A DNA stretch of 64,000 nt from Cloeon dipterum. Taxonomy: Eukaryota; Arthropoda; Insecta; Ephemeroptera; Baetidae. The notes beneath the pieces were generated by a model. That model saw only the letters and a list, made by a program, of their open reading frames with translations. It was not told the origin of the DNA and did not search any database. How positions within the stretch are numbered: position 1 is the first letter of the stretch; every line of letters starts with the position of its first letter. Where the stretch lies: positions 21,383,883 through 21,447,882 of the forward strand of contig NC_088789.1 of the NCBI RefSeq assembly GCF_949628265.1, read 5' to 3'. The translations under genes were made by a program, and so were the position numbers. Shown here one piece after another: positions 1 to 13,992 of the stretch.

Positions 1-2998
<2,998 letters not shown>

Positions 2999-3138
2999 TC
3001 GTTATTGTCTTTTTGATTACTTAAACTGTACCATTTAATTTTTGTCACGGTTGCTAGGGCTTTGAACAAAGTAGAATGATTATTAGAAAAACATTTTTTA
3101 TTTTAGAGGTAACAAATTTTTTGTAACGTGTTTGTGAA

Positions 3139-3144
3139 AATAAA
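3139..3144 (+). terminator. Polyadenylation signal of the dioxygenase gene
   Basis: AATAAA lies about 140 nt after the dioxygenase stop codon. The stretch from here to about 3,500 holds no other feature; it should contain the facing 3' UTR of cathepsin O. Confidence 0.6.
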
Positions 3145-3516
3145 TCTAACATATAGCATTACAAGATCAATCTTTCTATTTTCTTATAAAAGCAGTGAAA
3201 AAAATGAGTACAGCATCAGCGTTACAGAAATCGGCAGTGTAAAGGGAAATCCTGCACTTCGCGAAGAAAAAAAAGCAGTCATATAGAGAGAGTGCAACAG
3301 TTTTTTGTACATAAGAGAGAATCGCATTAATTCTAAATAGCTAGCGGGATGGGGAACTCTTTAAAATCACCACCAATGGAATGTAGAAATATATAGACTT
3401 GGAACATTTGTTAAAAATGGCACTTACAAAAGGCTCCGAAATCACACAACATTCACAGCAGACACTTCGTTGGCCAAGCCTGTTAAGAAAAAATAAATAC
3501 TGTTCAGTAATAGAAG

Positions 3517-5059
3517 TCACCAATCTATAATTCGATCCTCACCACATATGTTATCTCCAATGGCAATGTAGAGATATCCTTTGTCCCCAAAATCAGAGCC
3601 CCACGAGTTGCGGATTATGTAGAAGGGAATGGCTGCAGTTCGGTCGTACCCGACAATCTGGACGGCGTGGTTGAGGCTGAACGGGTTGCCATCGCAGTTG
3701 AACTGGATCACGCCTCCTAAGTAGTTTTGCCAGTTTATGGCGTTCACAGCGACGGCCACAGGCCCGTGGGTGGCCACCACTCTCATCAACTCTTGCTCCT
3801 CACCCACATAGCTGCAATCAATAAAGAAATATTAGCAAAATATCGGGCAGAGCAAGTTTTTATTTGATTTTTAGATTTAAGCAGTTTAAATTAAGTTTTA
3901 ATTTAGTTTCAACAACAGGAAAATAATTTGGACCTTGAAGATTGTTAGTATTAGAAGGTAAAACTTTAAAACTTTTGAAAGAGAAACACATTTTTAAATT
4001 TTACAGGATATTAAAAAATTATTTCTAGAAACTTTTGTGAAAGAACTTGTGGGAAAATTGATTGAAAAGTGGAGAGAAAACATAGATAACAATAGGAAAA
4101 ATGCACTTACTTATTGCACGTAAAATTTGAAGTGATTCTGGTTCCAACTGTGTTTACACTGCGAAAAATGCGAGTAAGAAGTAAGAATAACACCTGTTAG
4201 ATGAAAATTCAGGAATTTTACTTGTCGGTCACTTTGCATTTGCCAGTCATGCCAGTGAAGGGGTACTGATTCTCAGTTACGAGAGCCACCTTTGAGGCAT
4301 TCATCCACTCTAGAAAACGGCATGTATCACCGCCAGCACAGCCTATGTTGCCATTTGTTGCACAATCCACCCCTTGTTGCACACTCAGCATCACCGATTT
4401 TCCTTTTTGCATGGCCTGCATCGCCTCGATCGTTTCAATAGTGCTGAAGGCCCAGCAAGCACCACAGGTTTTCTGATTTTTAATTGGAGTTAAGATTCCC
4501 TTCTTCCTCCTGCGAAGGATGAAAGGTAAATTATTTCAAATTTAAATCAATAAGACATTATTTATTATTACCAATCAACCACCATGGGTAGAGTGTTGTC
4601 GAAAATCACAGCCCTTTTTTCCCTATTGGAATGCTGGTGCTTTTGAATTAATTGCTCCCGATGTTCCTTCTTCATAAATTTGACTGACAGATCTGGATTT
4701 AGGTATGTCTGTATGAACTCCTCCTGGGACAAATCCGAAAATTTGGTCGCCCCGTACCGTGCTGCAAGAGGGTGGTCACTTGAGGAATTCAGGTCCTTTG
4801 ACCGACTCAATGAGTTCTGAAAAGGTTTGTTTGAGAAAAAATTATTTTTAATTAACAGTAGGTTGTTTACCAGATAGTAGCCAAACTTTCTTTGAAATTC
4901 AGGCGAATCCTTGGCATAGGAGCGGTTGCGGGCTGCCAGATACGAAATAAAAGACTGCTGCAGGTTGTTTGCTGGAGGTGCAATCTTAATGGGGATGCCC
5001 AGAAAGCAGAGGGAGAAAATTGCGACGTACGTCAAAGCTGTTTTCCAAGTGATCGCCAT
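3517..5059 (-). CDS. CTSO: Cathepsin O-like papain-family cysteine protease
   Basis: A lysosomal or secreted C1A protease. Five exons on the minus strand join in phase: 5059-4871, 4816-4572, 4509-4222, 4158-4111 and 3811-3517, giving about 354 residues. A hydrophobic signal segment (TYVAIFSLCFLGI) comes first, then an I29-type propeptide with GATKFSDLSQEEF. The mature enzyme begins near VDWRKKGILTPIKNQ. Catalytic Cys lies in TCGACWAFS, His in LNHAVQIVGYD and Asn in IIRNSWGSDFG. The LSVQQGVDC and INWQNYLGGVIQ blocks are more like cathepsin O than L, B or F. The CGACW motif has Ala where most relatives have Ser or Gly. Intron 1 is only 54 nt and stays open when read through, so a retained-intron form would add 18 residues. 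It faces the dioxygenase gene tail to tail. Confidence 0.93.
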
Positions 5060-5320
5060 CGAGATGTCTTTCGTTTCACGGTATTCACGTGATGCTCAAG
5101 ACATTTCACCTCCTTTTCCGGTGTCAAACTTTGGTGCAAACGTGATTGTTGGTCTTGGGACTCGGCTCGCCACAGTGTCAGTCAGTCACAGTCACATGAC
5201 AAGCCGTCCTAGCTCCCGCTTGCTATTTTTTATTTTTCCTGCCACAAGTATGTAGTGCAAGCTGGTGGAAGCAGACCCGCACTACGCGCCTTCAAAACAA
5301 ACAGTGCTGCCAACCAAATT
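5060..5320 (-). promoter_or_regulatory. Cathepsin O promoter region
   Basis: This is the region directly upstream of the start codon. It holds an arthropod-style initiator run (GTCAGTCAGTCAC on the plus strand near 5177-5190). It also holds the 13-mer GTTGGCAGCACTG (minus strand, 5314-5302), which recurs with one base change upstream of two other genes in the window. No TATA box is clear. The TSS is not directly visible. Confidence 0.4.
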
Positions 5321-6062
5321 GTAAGCACGAGATTTGCTAGTGTTTTCACTTCTATAAATTCGCCGATTTTTGTCAACTTGAAATACCCAATTCAACCTTT
5401 ATTGCTGGATTTTTTCTAATTTATGTGTCATTAGACAAAGAGTACAACATTTAATCTGAGGATTATACATATTAAAGAATTCACATTAATTCAAGTGAAC
5501 GCCTTATCTAGCTTTATTGCCATCATTATTCATCTCTTCAATGATAGAAAGTACATCAATTATTCGCAATCAGTAAATTAAATGTGTTTCAAACAACATT
5601 AATTCCCAGACTCCAGATTTATACGGCCTTTACATCGAAAAAGATGCCGTAAACTCACCAAAATAGCAGCATACCGAGGTTACAAAGATTTAAAGCGGAA
5701 AGCAACTTAAACGTAGTTTCAAGAATGTATAGGGAGAAATGTAATGACTATGTGACAAGATTCTGCAGCCAGACATCCACTTCTAGAATTTAAGCATCAT
5801 AAAAATTTACAATCTTGGCGAATTCTTCCTTCCAATTTTACTATCAATCATAATTATTATTATTATTATGGTTAATTGAAAATAAATCAGTGCTTTGAGT
5901 GATTAGGTACATATTCACTCTTTTGGAACTAAAACATAAAAGCAAATCCACATTTTTAGATATTGCACAACATCATGATGTGCAATGCAAACAAGAGCCA
6001 CCATAAAATCATTTTTTTGCAGAAACACTCGTTTGGAGGGTGAACCACTGAGTCATAGAGTT
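5321..6062. other. Intergenic sequence between cathepsin O and ERH
   Basis: AT-rich sequence with a short (ATT)n microsatellite at about 5848-5868. The ERH 3' UTR must run into it from the right. No coding exon is supported. Confidence 0.5.
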
Positions 6063-6614
6063 TTAAGCCCTGGAGGCCTGGTTCCTCAACAAGATGTAGA
6101 TTTTTTCTTTGATCCAATCTTTGTTGTATGGGGCGTATGTAAAAGACTGCTTCTGGTATCTGCAATAGATAAGTCTGAGTTAATGGCATTTTTAAAAACA
6201 AACAAGACAAGTCAAAAAAATAATTTAGAGGAAAATATCAGCTAAAATCGTTTCTAATATTGTAATGGGATTATTATGAACATACACAAGACAGGAAAGG
6301 TCAGCTAACTCGTCGATGAAGCCAAACAACTGTGAGATGTCATAGGTGATGCTGGGCGTGTTTGGATTCATCTTCTTCAAATGCTCCTCGTAGATTTTGC
6401 AAACACCCTCCATGCACTCGTTGACACTTTCATAGTCCGAATATGTTCGGGTCTCTGGTTTGTGAGTCGGCTGCACGAGCAGGATTGTGTGTGACTGGAG
6501 AAAAATAGAAAATTAAGTTATAAAATTCAAAGAGCCTCCCATAACAAAACATAATTATGTATATACAACTTTTATTTACAAAAAATGGTTTTCTGTTCGA
6601 AATTTACGCACCAT
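6063..6614 (-). CDS. e(r): Enhancer of rudimentary homologue (ERH)
   Basis: A small, highly conserved nuclear protein of eukaryotes, linked to splicing, RNA decay and cell-cycle gene expression through binding of partner peptides. Three coding exons are 6614-6612 (the ATG alone), 6494-6286 and 6159-6063, giving about 102 residues; the human protein has 104. Diagnostic strings are [60 protein letters not shown] and [20 protein letters not shown]. The start was chosen because ATG directly abuts a GTGCGT donor and the next exon begins with the conserved Ser-His-Thr. The second donor is GTATGT inside the CLVY codons, set by phase. It is divergent from the pyrophosphatase gene and probably shares a promoter with it. 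Confidence 0.95.
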
Positions 6615-6880
6615 TTTGACAGCAGAATGGTGAAGACGGATTCCTGATTCACCAAGTTCTCGGAAAAACCTTTTGTAACCGTCAAATATCAAAATTCGAC
6701 AGCAGGGCTCGCGGGAGGTGTCAAAGTTCTAGAGCAAAATGCACAACTTTATCAACTTGCCGGAACTCTCTCTGCGCAAGACGCCATATTACATCAGCTG
6801 CGCGCGCGAAATTTTGTATCTTTCGCAATTTTCAGCCAGTCAGGGGCCTGAAAAGAGCCACGCCTCCTATTTCAAGCCCG
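6615..6880. promoter_or_regulatory. Shared (bidirectional) promoter of ERH and pyrophosphatase
   Basis: Only 266 nt separate the ERH start codon (minus) from the upstream start codon of the pyrophosphatase (plus). The interval has a GC-rich core (GCTGCGCGCGCGAAA near 6798) and no clear TATA box, as expected for two housekeeping genes. An out-of-frame ATG at 6739 opens a 75-codon frame that overlaps the pyrophosphatase start and could act as an upstream ORF if transcription starts before it. Confidence 0.5.
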
Positions 6881-9093
6881 ATGTGGCCGGTGCTGACGCT
6901 CTCTTTTGTCTACCGCACAGCAAGGGTCAAGGCAGCTTTTTCCACGCTTTCCTCCAAAAGAATTAGCGGCTCTTTAATTTCCAAGACACCCAATTGTCCC
7001 TCGAGAATATTCACTAGTAACATGGCCAGCCAGCCGTTCACAGCAGTCGAGCGAGGAGCGCCCAATTCATTCGACTACCGTATTTATTTCCGTAAGTGCA
7101 AATAATTTTTTATGTGTCTTTTTGTGTACATATCTTAAAAACGTGCTTAATTCTGTATCAAGGACACTCGATTGGAGACAATGTTTGACAAAACGAAAGA
7201 TAAGGAGTTCATTTCGCTTAGCTTTAGGAAATCCATAAATATTTCTAATTTAATTCATGATAATTTAATTTCAAAGGGGATGACTAAATAAAACATATGG
7301 TTTCTAGGTTGCAGATTTTTTTCGCTTAAATATAACTACCTTTTAAGTCTTTTCATTGTAAATTTTTAATGTGCGAAGATAACAAACGTGTACGTCTAGA
7401 TTGATCTTGATTAAAGGAATTCCTTTATTAAGTCGGAAATGAATATTACAACTGTCATGATATCGAACTGTATTGCACAAATCCCCAGAGGCCGCTGAAA
7501 TTTCCCGCAGCACTTTTATATCATCCACTTAAACTGATTGATATTGATTTCCTTCATTGCACTTGTGCAAGTTAGATACATCCACACCTAAAATGTAAAT
7601 TTTAATCACGGTTGGTCACTGCACTCGCAACACCATTATTTTTTTTTTAAATGTTAAATTCCAACTATTCACTCTGTATGTGAGCACGCAGAGAGTGCAG
7701 AGTGTAAAATACATTTAGTCAGTCTCTAGCAGCCAAACAGAGAATTATTATCATTCCTTTCCCTACCCGTGCGGCCACCCCGCAACAACTACATTTAAAA
7801 AAAAAAAACTACAAGCTCTAAATCAAGATTGATTGCTTCCAGGTGATGCAAATGGACCCATCTCGCCAATGCATGACATTCCCCTGTATGCTGATGAAGC
7901 CAATAAAATTTACAACATGGTCGTTGAAGTGCCCAGATGGACCAATGCAAAGATGGAAGTAGGAAATTTCCATCAAAGCAAAAATCTACAGCCGAGCTAA
8001 ATATTTAATTTTGCAGATTAGCCTGAAGGAAGTTTTGAACCCCATCAAGCAGGACATCAAGAAGGAGAAGCTGAGATTTGTGGCCAACTGCTTCCCTCAC
8101 AAGGGCTACATCTGGAACTACGGGGCACTCCCGCAGACCTGGGAGAACCCTGAGGTGCTGGACGCGTCAACCGGCTGCAAGGGCGACAACGACCCCATTG
8201 ACGTGATGGAAATTGGTCAAAGGGTAACCCACACAGGCCCTTGAATGATGATCTGACTTCTTACCTCTGGCAAATCGCAGATCGCCAAAAGGGGGGAGGT
8301 GCTGCAGGTCAAAGTGGTGGGCTGCATTGGGCTCATCGACGAGGGCGAAACTGACTGGAAACTTGTTGCCATTGATGTGAATGATCCCCTGGCTGAGCAG
8401 CTGAAAGGTTAATTTTATTCCTGCCTTTGTTGTTCATCTAAATAAATTTATTTTAAATTTTTAGCCCTAAAATTGTAACAGATTTTTTATTTTGATTTTC
8501 AGCAGTACAGTAATTTTAATATTTAAATTTTATTTCTCTTCATTTCCAAATAGACATGAAAGTTTGCCTATCCATTGTCCTTTAATTTTAGATTTTTACT
8601 GTCCTAAATTTTCCAGATATTGCTGATGTTGAGAGGCTCTGCCCGGGCTTGCTGAAAGCCACTGTTGAATGGTACCGCATCTACAAGATCCCTGATGGCA
8701 AGCCAGAAAACAAATTTGCCTTCAACGGTGAGGCAAAGAACCGTGAATTCGCCACTCACGTCATTGAAGACGTCCACAAATTCTGGCAGTCACTGCATAG
8801 CAAGGAGGCGGACGCTGGCGGAATTTCGCTGTATGTTTAATTAATATGCTAATTAATGTTGAGAAGCTAATTAAAAATTTAATTTCAAACAGCTCAAACA
8901 CTACCGTGGAAAGCAGCACATTCAAGATGGACCTGGTGGCTGCTGAAAAGGTTATCAACGACAGTCCACCCCTGGGAGAGCCTCAGCCCATTGATCCAAT
9001 TGGTAATTATTTCAGTTTTGTTATTGCATAGGATATTTTTTCAACTCAGTCCTATTTACAGTTGACAAGAGTCATTACATCCGGCTGAAGTAA
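6881..9093 (+). CDS. Nurf-38: Soluble inorganic pyrophosphatase (Nurf-38 type)
   Basis: It hydrolyses pyrophosphate to phosphate with Mg2+; the fly orthologue is also a subunit of the NURF chromatin remodeller. Seven exons join in phase: 6881-7091, 7843-7958, 8017-8223, 8281-8407, 8617-8830, 8893-9002 and 9062-9093. The signature DNDPIDV is present, with [41 protein letters not shown] and [16 protein letters not shown]. Two in-frame starts exist. ATG 7022 ([16 protein letters not shown]) gives about 291 residues, the cytosolic/nuclear length. ATG 6881 adds 47 residues that are rich in Arg, Lys and Ser with no Asp or Glu, typical of a mitochondrial targeting peptide. I give the longer span. 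The family identification is certain; dual targeting is inference. Confidence 0.95.
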
Positions 9094-9150
9094 ATCATTA
9101 CTTTCTATGGATGAAACGAAATTCAACTGAATTGTTTTTGCGCACGTTGA

Positions 9151-9156
9151 AATAAA
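9151..9156 (+). terminator. Polyadenylation signal of the pyrophosphatase gene
   Basis: AATAAA 58 nt after the stop codon. The interval from here to the reductase 3' end (9656) is AT-rich and holds nothing else I can name. Confidence 0.65.
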
Positions 9157-9655
9157 GAAAAGTCGCACATTATTTGCTCGTTCGAAATAAGTTTTAATTC
9201 TACATCATTTTTTGAAATCAATCCACGTGTGGGAGTCTGAATATTTGCTTGCTGATAAATTTTTTCTGGCGCCTAATGTTCACAAATCTGCACCGTAAGA
9301 AATATCTTCCTGGAGGGAAAATTTCAGATCGTTTTGCGCACACTCATCAACATTTATTTGTATTGTCGAAATTAATGTTAGATGATGTGTACAATTAAAA
9401 AATATTATTTTGAATTCATTTGACTTGACTGTAAATATTAGATGTACATATTTAGATTTATTAAAAATTTTAACTCTGTTTTGTTAGAAAATTTTAAAAT
9501 TTTTAAAGGTCAAAATTTCGAGGGAAAAAATTGGTAAAATTGGTGATTTTGAGGTTGGAGGCTGTAAGAAATAAAAAATGTGGTTACAGTAGTAGAGGCA
9601 CCACCTGCATAGTTATGAAGCTAAATGCTAAATAATGTATGCTTGATTAAATATC

Positions 9656-9661
9656 TTTATT
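9656..9661 (-). terminator. Polyadenylation signal of the reductase / two-cistron transcript
   Basis: AATAAA on the minus strand, about 65 nt after the sepiapterin reductase stop codon. It is the only good signal close to this end and would serve the CCDC32-reductase transcript as well. Confidence 0.55.
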
Positions 9662-9725
9662 CATTGAATAATATACAAGTATAGTCTTTAAATTTAACGT
9701 ACTGTAAATAATGTTTGGAACGTAA

Positions 9726-10553
9726 TTAAAAGTCAAACACATCAACGTGGTCGCCGGACTTGAACTTGCCACTTTCAAGAAGCTGCATCAACTTTTCAAC
9801 CGTTTTCTCAGTTGTCAAATACTGGCCATTTGATCGCAAATCCTCGAAAGGCTTCCGCAGCTCATGGCATTGGAGGCCTGCAAGGATCTCGTCAGCCATG
9901 TCTGTCAGCACCGGTCCTGGAGAATAGTTGAGAACAGTAACAGTCGGCTCTTCCAGGGCAAGCACCTGCAGAGAGAGATTAAATTAAAACCAGATTTAGG
10001 TGGAAATGTGTTAAATTACTTTCAAAAACATTTCTCGGGTCGCTTTTCCGGTGCAGTACATGGAAAATCCCTGGAATGGCTTGATGCCGCAGAGCGATGT
10101 GATGTTGACCACTAGCCTCTTGTACGCGTCAGACTCAGGGAATGCTTGTAGGAACAAGGTGTTCAGCAGGATCATCGATCCGACGTTGAGATTGAAGTAC
10201 TTATTGATTTCGTCTAGGTCGTCAAAATCTTTGGCTGTGCGCTGCAAGTTTCCGAGAGAGCCGGCGTTGTGTACGACGACTGCTCTTTCATACTCCTCAG
10301 GATTTGCGGCTGCTGCGGAGAGGAAGTCCTTAAGAGTTTGCTCATCAGGCGACTCAAGATTCACAGAGAGAGTTTCGACCAGCACGTTCGGGCAGCACAG
10401 ACTTTTAGTTTCCTCCAAACCAGATTTTGACCTGGCTAACAGCACAAATTTGGATCCAGGCGCCACTTTGTTGGAAAACTCGACTGCGATGGTGCGGCCG
10501 ATGCCCTTGCTGGCGCCAGACACAATGACGAAACTCTTCTTATTCCACTCCAT
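9726..10553 (-). CDS. Sptr: Sepiapterin reductase
   Basis: An NADPH-dependent short-chain dehydrogenase that carries out the last reductions in tetrahydrobiopterin synthesis, in the cytosol. Two exons, 10553-10020 and 9965-9726, give about 257 residues, close to the usual 260. The cofactor-binding motif is SGASKGIGRTIAVEF, HNAGSLGNLQ follows the central strand, VNITSLCG carries the active-site Ser, and the catalytic pair lies in YCTGKATREMF (Tyr-x3-Lys). The C-terminal exon holds NYSPGPVLTDMADEI. The start ATG lies in the same exon as the end of the CCDC32 frame and precedes that frame's stop, so the two frames overlap by 14 nt. It is either translated from a shared two-cistron mRNA or from a start site inside the preceding coding exon or intron. 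Confidence 0.95.
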
Positions 10554-13353
10554 TTTGCTCCAGCTGGTCGGCTTTCAGCAACTCAACTAATTCTCCAGGA
10601 TTCAAAGGCTGTTCAGGAGCTACTCGGCGCACGACCTCACTCACTTCAATTGGCTGCTCCAAGTCAATCTATAAACGAGGAGTAAGGACAAATATAAATC
10701 CTTTCTACCGTTATTTGAGTTTATTTTAAGCTCTTGCGCTAAATCGTTCCAAATAAAACCACACATATATTTAATTCAAACGAGCGACTGTGTGAAGTGT
10801 GAATGAATATCTCATCTGAAGGAAAATACACGCGAACAAGAACATATTTCAAACAAGATGACAAGGAGGTCACTTGCGATATGTTTGAACAAGGTGCGAT
10901 AAAAGTTGATTTGCTACGTTGAATGCAGCATGTTTGCAATGAATTACGATAATTTCGAGATATATTTTCAGTATCGTCCACCATGTTTTCGTTTCATCCC
11001 ATAATAAACTTGTGAGTAACTTTTATTTCAATTGCCAATTTTTAAAAATTTCTTTAGAGCAATTCTTGACTGATTGTACGATAAATTTATATTTTTAATT
11101 ACGTGTTGAGGAACAATATTTAAGTTTTAATGGATGTCATTGTAGAGGGAAAAAATTCCAGTTCTTATTAACAGAACGGATCGGTTATGAAAGATATATT
11201 GAGACTTAAAATTCAATTGGCTGAATAATGAAGCGTAAAAGATACGCTCGTGAGAGGCCATAATGAAGACACAGTCACGGTTGAAAGACTATGTTTGACG
11301 GCGAATTGAAATCATCAAAGTTATGTTGCTCTTAAAGTACAGCAATATCAATTATTAAATAAATTGTCACGCACTCTATTAACATGATAGCCTTGGGCGT
11401 GTCAGTCAACTTGTCACGTGATTTTTTTAGATACGGTGCGCACTAAGAATGACACTCTTACTAACAAAAAAAATGCGCAAAGAATAATTTCAATAATAAT
11501 TCTGGAGTTTAAATTAATTTCTTTGAAAAACTCAATCTCTCCAAAATTTTAGCGTTATAAATAAAAATAATAAATCTCTTAAATTCTATCTGTAAAAAAC
11601 CTTGATAATCATCAGAGCATTTAAGCAGCGCATATTTTAGGTGAAAAAATGGATCATCATTTTCTTGCACAGAAAGTTTGATTTCATTTCAGTTTCTTAG
11701 CACTAAAATTAAACGGTAGAAATGGCGTGACACCAGCAAAACCTGTTTATTACATTAATTAAGTAGGCGGTTTTGTTAAATCTTGTTTCTCAGTGATTCA
11801 AGCATTTCTTATGTAACAAATTTCCAACATCTTCATAAATATAAGAATAAAAAAATAAAATAAATGATAAGAAAAATGACGCAATGGCTAAAATAAAATA
11901 AATACTAATATGCGCACTGACAAATTGCATAACACTTTAAAAAAAACAACAAAAATATTGACTTACATCAGGGGTGATGGTACTGCTCGTTATATCGCTG
12001 CTCTCAGAGAGGAATCTCCTCATGTAAGAGTCACGTGTGGTAGCCAAGCTTTGAATCAAGTCCTTCTTGCCCCTCTGCTGCTGCAGCTTTGACAGCTTTT
12101 TTTCTGAAAGCACGAGGGAGAGGAGATACTAAATAGTGTGTCCCTAAGAGTTACAAAACATCTATAGAGGACACACATACCCATACCCCACCGAGAAAGA
12201 GCAGCAAAAAAAAGGACGAAAAAAAACCAAGGCCGAATGGAGAAATTTATAGTTAGAGGAGGGAGTGGAGTGATTTTGACTTAAACTAATTAGGTTATTA
12301 CAGGGTGCGTACTGCGTGCGTCATTTTGCAATGTTTAGTGATTTCGCCATCCAGTCAATTCTGCGAGTTTTCGACTCAGCTATAAAAGCATAAAAAATAC
12401 TTATACAGACACAGACACAGACGATGGACTAATTCACACACAAGTCCACGCGTGTTACCGGTTAAATAAAATATTACTGATTTTTTACACAAACATCTAC
12501 GAGAAACGAGAAAATCCAGTGCAATGGATCTTTGAGTCACTGTGTAATTGGTAATTTAAGATAACTATTCAAGGTGCTAAACAAACAAATTGAGTACACT
12601 CGGAAAACATATATTATTATTATGATCGACGGATCAATATTTTGTTTCGGGCGATCATGCAGTTACTGCTTGTCACTTTATGCCATTGTTCACAAATTTT
12701 TTAAATAGACTGTAATTGATATACGTAGAACAATAAACAACTATACTATGTTACTACTCCTTATTGAATTTTAGCTTAAAATCTCACACGATTAGGTATA
12801 AGTTAAATTTTAAAAGACACCTCTTTATACAAAACCAACATATCTACACGTTTATTTTTAAAATGGAAAAATGAAAACAATAATTATATTATTAGTAATT
12901 TTAAATTCTAAATTTGTTACATATTGTTAAAGAATAATGTTATTTTTTAATTTGGTGAAAGGAAAACCTATTGGGGAAAAGGAGAAACAGGATAAAAATT
13001 TGTTTTGAGACTTTTTCCATGAAAATGCACAAAATGCATACATACATATTTATTAAGAGTGCACCAAGGGTCCTATATAATACAAATTAATTCACACTTT
13101 GTACACCAATAAGCCATGTATCATACGCACAATTTTTACGGCGAGAAGGTGATCAATAATTTATTTTTCATGATTTTACTGTTATCAGAGTTATTTTCTT
13201 ACCCAAACTAGCGAGGTACTCCTTTGAGTCGGGCAAAGGCTGGTGCACTGCTTTCAGATCAGCGAAGTTATCCTCGAACGATTGGTTGAATTCGTTAGGA
13301 ATCGTATCAGCGTCTCGGTCACAAGAGCCCCAGGCAGCCATTACGAAATGCAT
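10540..13353 (-). CDS. CCDC32: CCDC32 homologue, first cistron of the CCDC32-sepiapterin reductase locus
   Basis: Three exons on the minus strand, 13353-13203, 12103-11967 and 10668-10540, join in phase to about 138 residues. The recognised core is HQPLPDSKEYLASLEKKL, spanning the first splice; human CCDC32 has a nearly identical PLQDSEVYLASLEKKL. A Lys/Gln-rich helix (KLSKLQQQRGKKDLIQ) and an acidic, Pro-containing tail follow. Human CCDC32 assists assembly of the AP2 clathrin adaptor; that role here is inferred by homology. Two in-frame starts (13353 and 13341) lie 12 nt apart. The last coding exon continues without a break into the reductase: the TAA at 10542-10540 falls within the fifth reductase codon. 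All splice sites are GT-AG and phases agree (1, 0). Confidence 0.85.
10669..11966 (-). other. CCDC32 intron 2
   Basis: AT-rich intron. I see no exon, RNA gene or mobile element in it. It is the only non-exonic place close upstream where a separate reductase promoter could lie. Confidence 0.5.
12104..13202 (-). other. CCDC32 intron 1
   Basis: Intron of 1.1 kb, AT-rich, with an A-rich tract near 12205-12230. Nothing else is supported. Confidence 0.5.
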
Positions 13354-13920
13354 CACAAAAAATATGCTCCGCTGATTGTCAGCAGAGCCTGGCCAAGACC
13401 CCAAACCTATAGTTCAGGATATAATGAACCTTTTTTTACTATCTTTTTTCCGCTGTCTGCCTTTGCCCTGCCACTGCCACAAACTCAAAACTCAAAGAGG
13501 GAGGTAAACAATGGTGGGCGTTTCCTTTTCAGTGGCAATGCTTACAGTACAAGTCGTTGGAGTGTGCCACTGATCGATTTTTAAAAGGAATATTCAAAAG
13601 CATTGCACAATTTTCTTCTAAAATTCTAAATAAAAATTTGATTTTATGATAATTATCTCTTACAGTTTACAAAACAATCACTCAATAATATTTTATCTAA
13701 CGACGCTGAACCTAATTCTATACACATAAACAATTCGACACTAATCACTTCTTCTTGGTATTCTTGGTAGAATCATTGACAAATTTATTGATTTTTGAGT
13801 GTAAGAACCATAAGAACCCAATGTATTTTCGGTATTTTCAATGTTTGTATTTTTAGAAATAAAAAACATTATCTTCGTGGCAACTGCCATCTCAAAGTGA
13901 AAAAAAGTAAAAAAGAAACT
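13354..13920. other. Intergenic: CCDC32 promoter side and spacer before the tRNA
   Basis: The CCDC32 5' UTR and promoter must lie here, transcribed leftwards. No TATA box or other gene is clear. The stretch next to the tRNA holds the tRNA's pol III terminator run. Confidence 0.4.
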
Positions 13921-13992
13921 GGGCTCGGCCGGGATTTGAACCCGGGACCTCTCGCACCCTAAGCGAGAATCATACCCCTAGACCACCGAGCC
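13921..13992 (-). tRNA. tRNA-Pro (anticodon AGG)
   Basis: On the minus strand the 72-nt body starts GGCTCGG and ends CCGAGCC plus one discriminator base; the 7-bp acceptor stem pairs perfectly. The D-arm contains the A-box TGGTCTAGGGGTATG. The anticodon stem CTCGC/GCGAG closes the loop TTAGGGT (anticodon AGG, proline). The T-arm carries GGTTCAAATCC, a good B-box. There is no intron. A T-run (TTTTTT) just downstream fits a pol III terminator. The gene sits 100 bp from the left end of the giant inverted repeat. Confidence 0.95.

Noticed and set aside
6739-6966. 75-codon frame upstream of the pyrophosphatase
   Set aside because: No family features; overlaps the in-frame extended start in another frame. 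At most an upstream ORF.
10051-10590. 179-codon plus-strand frame
   Set aside because: Antisense of the sepiapterin reductase exon, which has clear SDR motifs on the minus strand.
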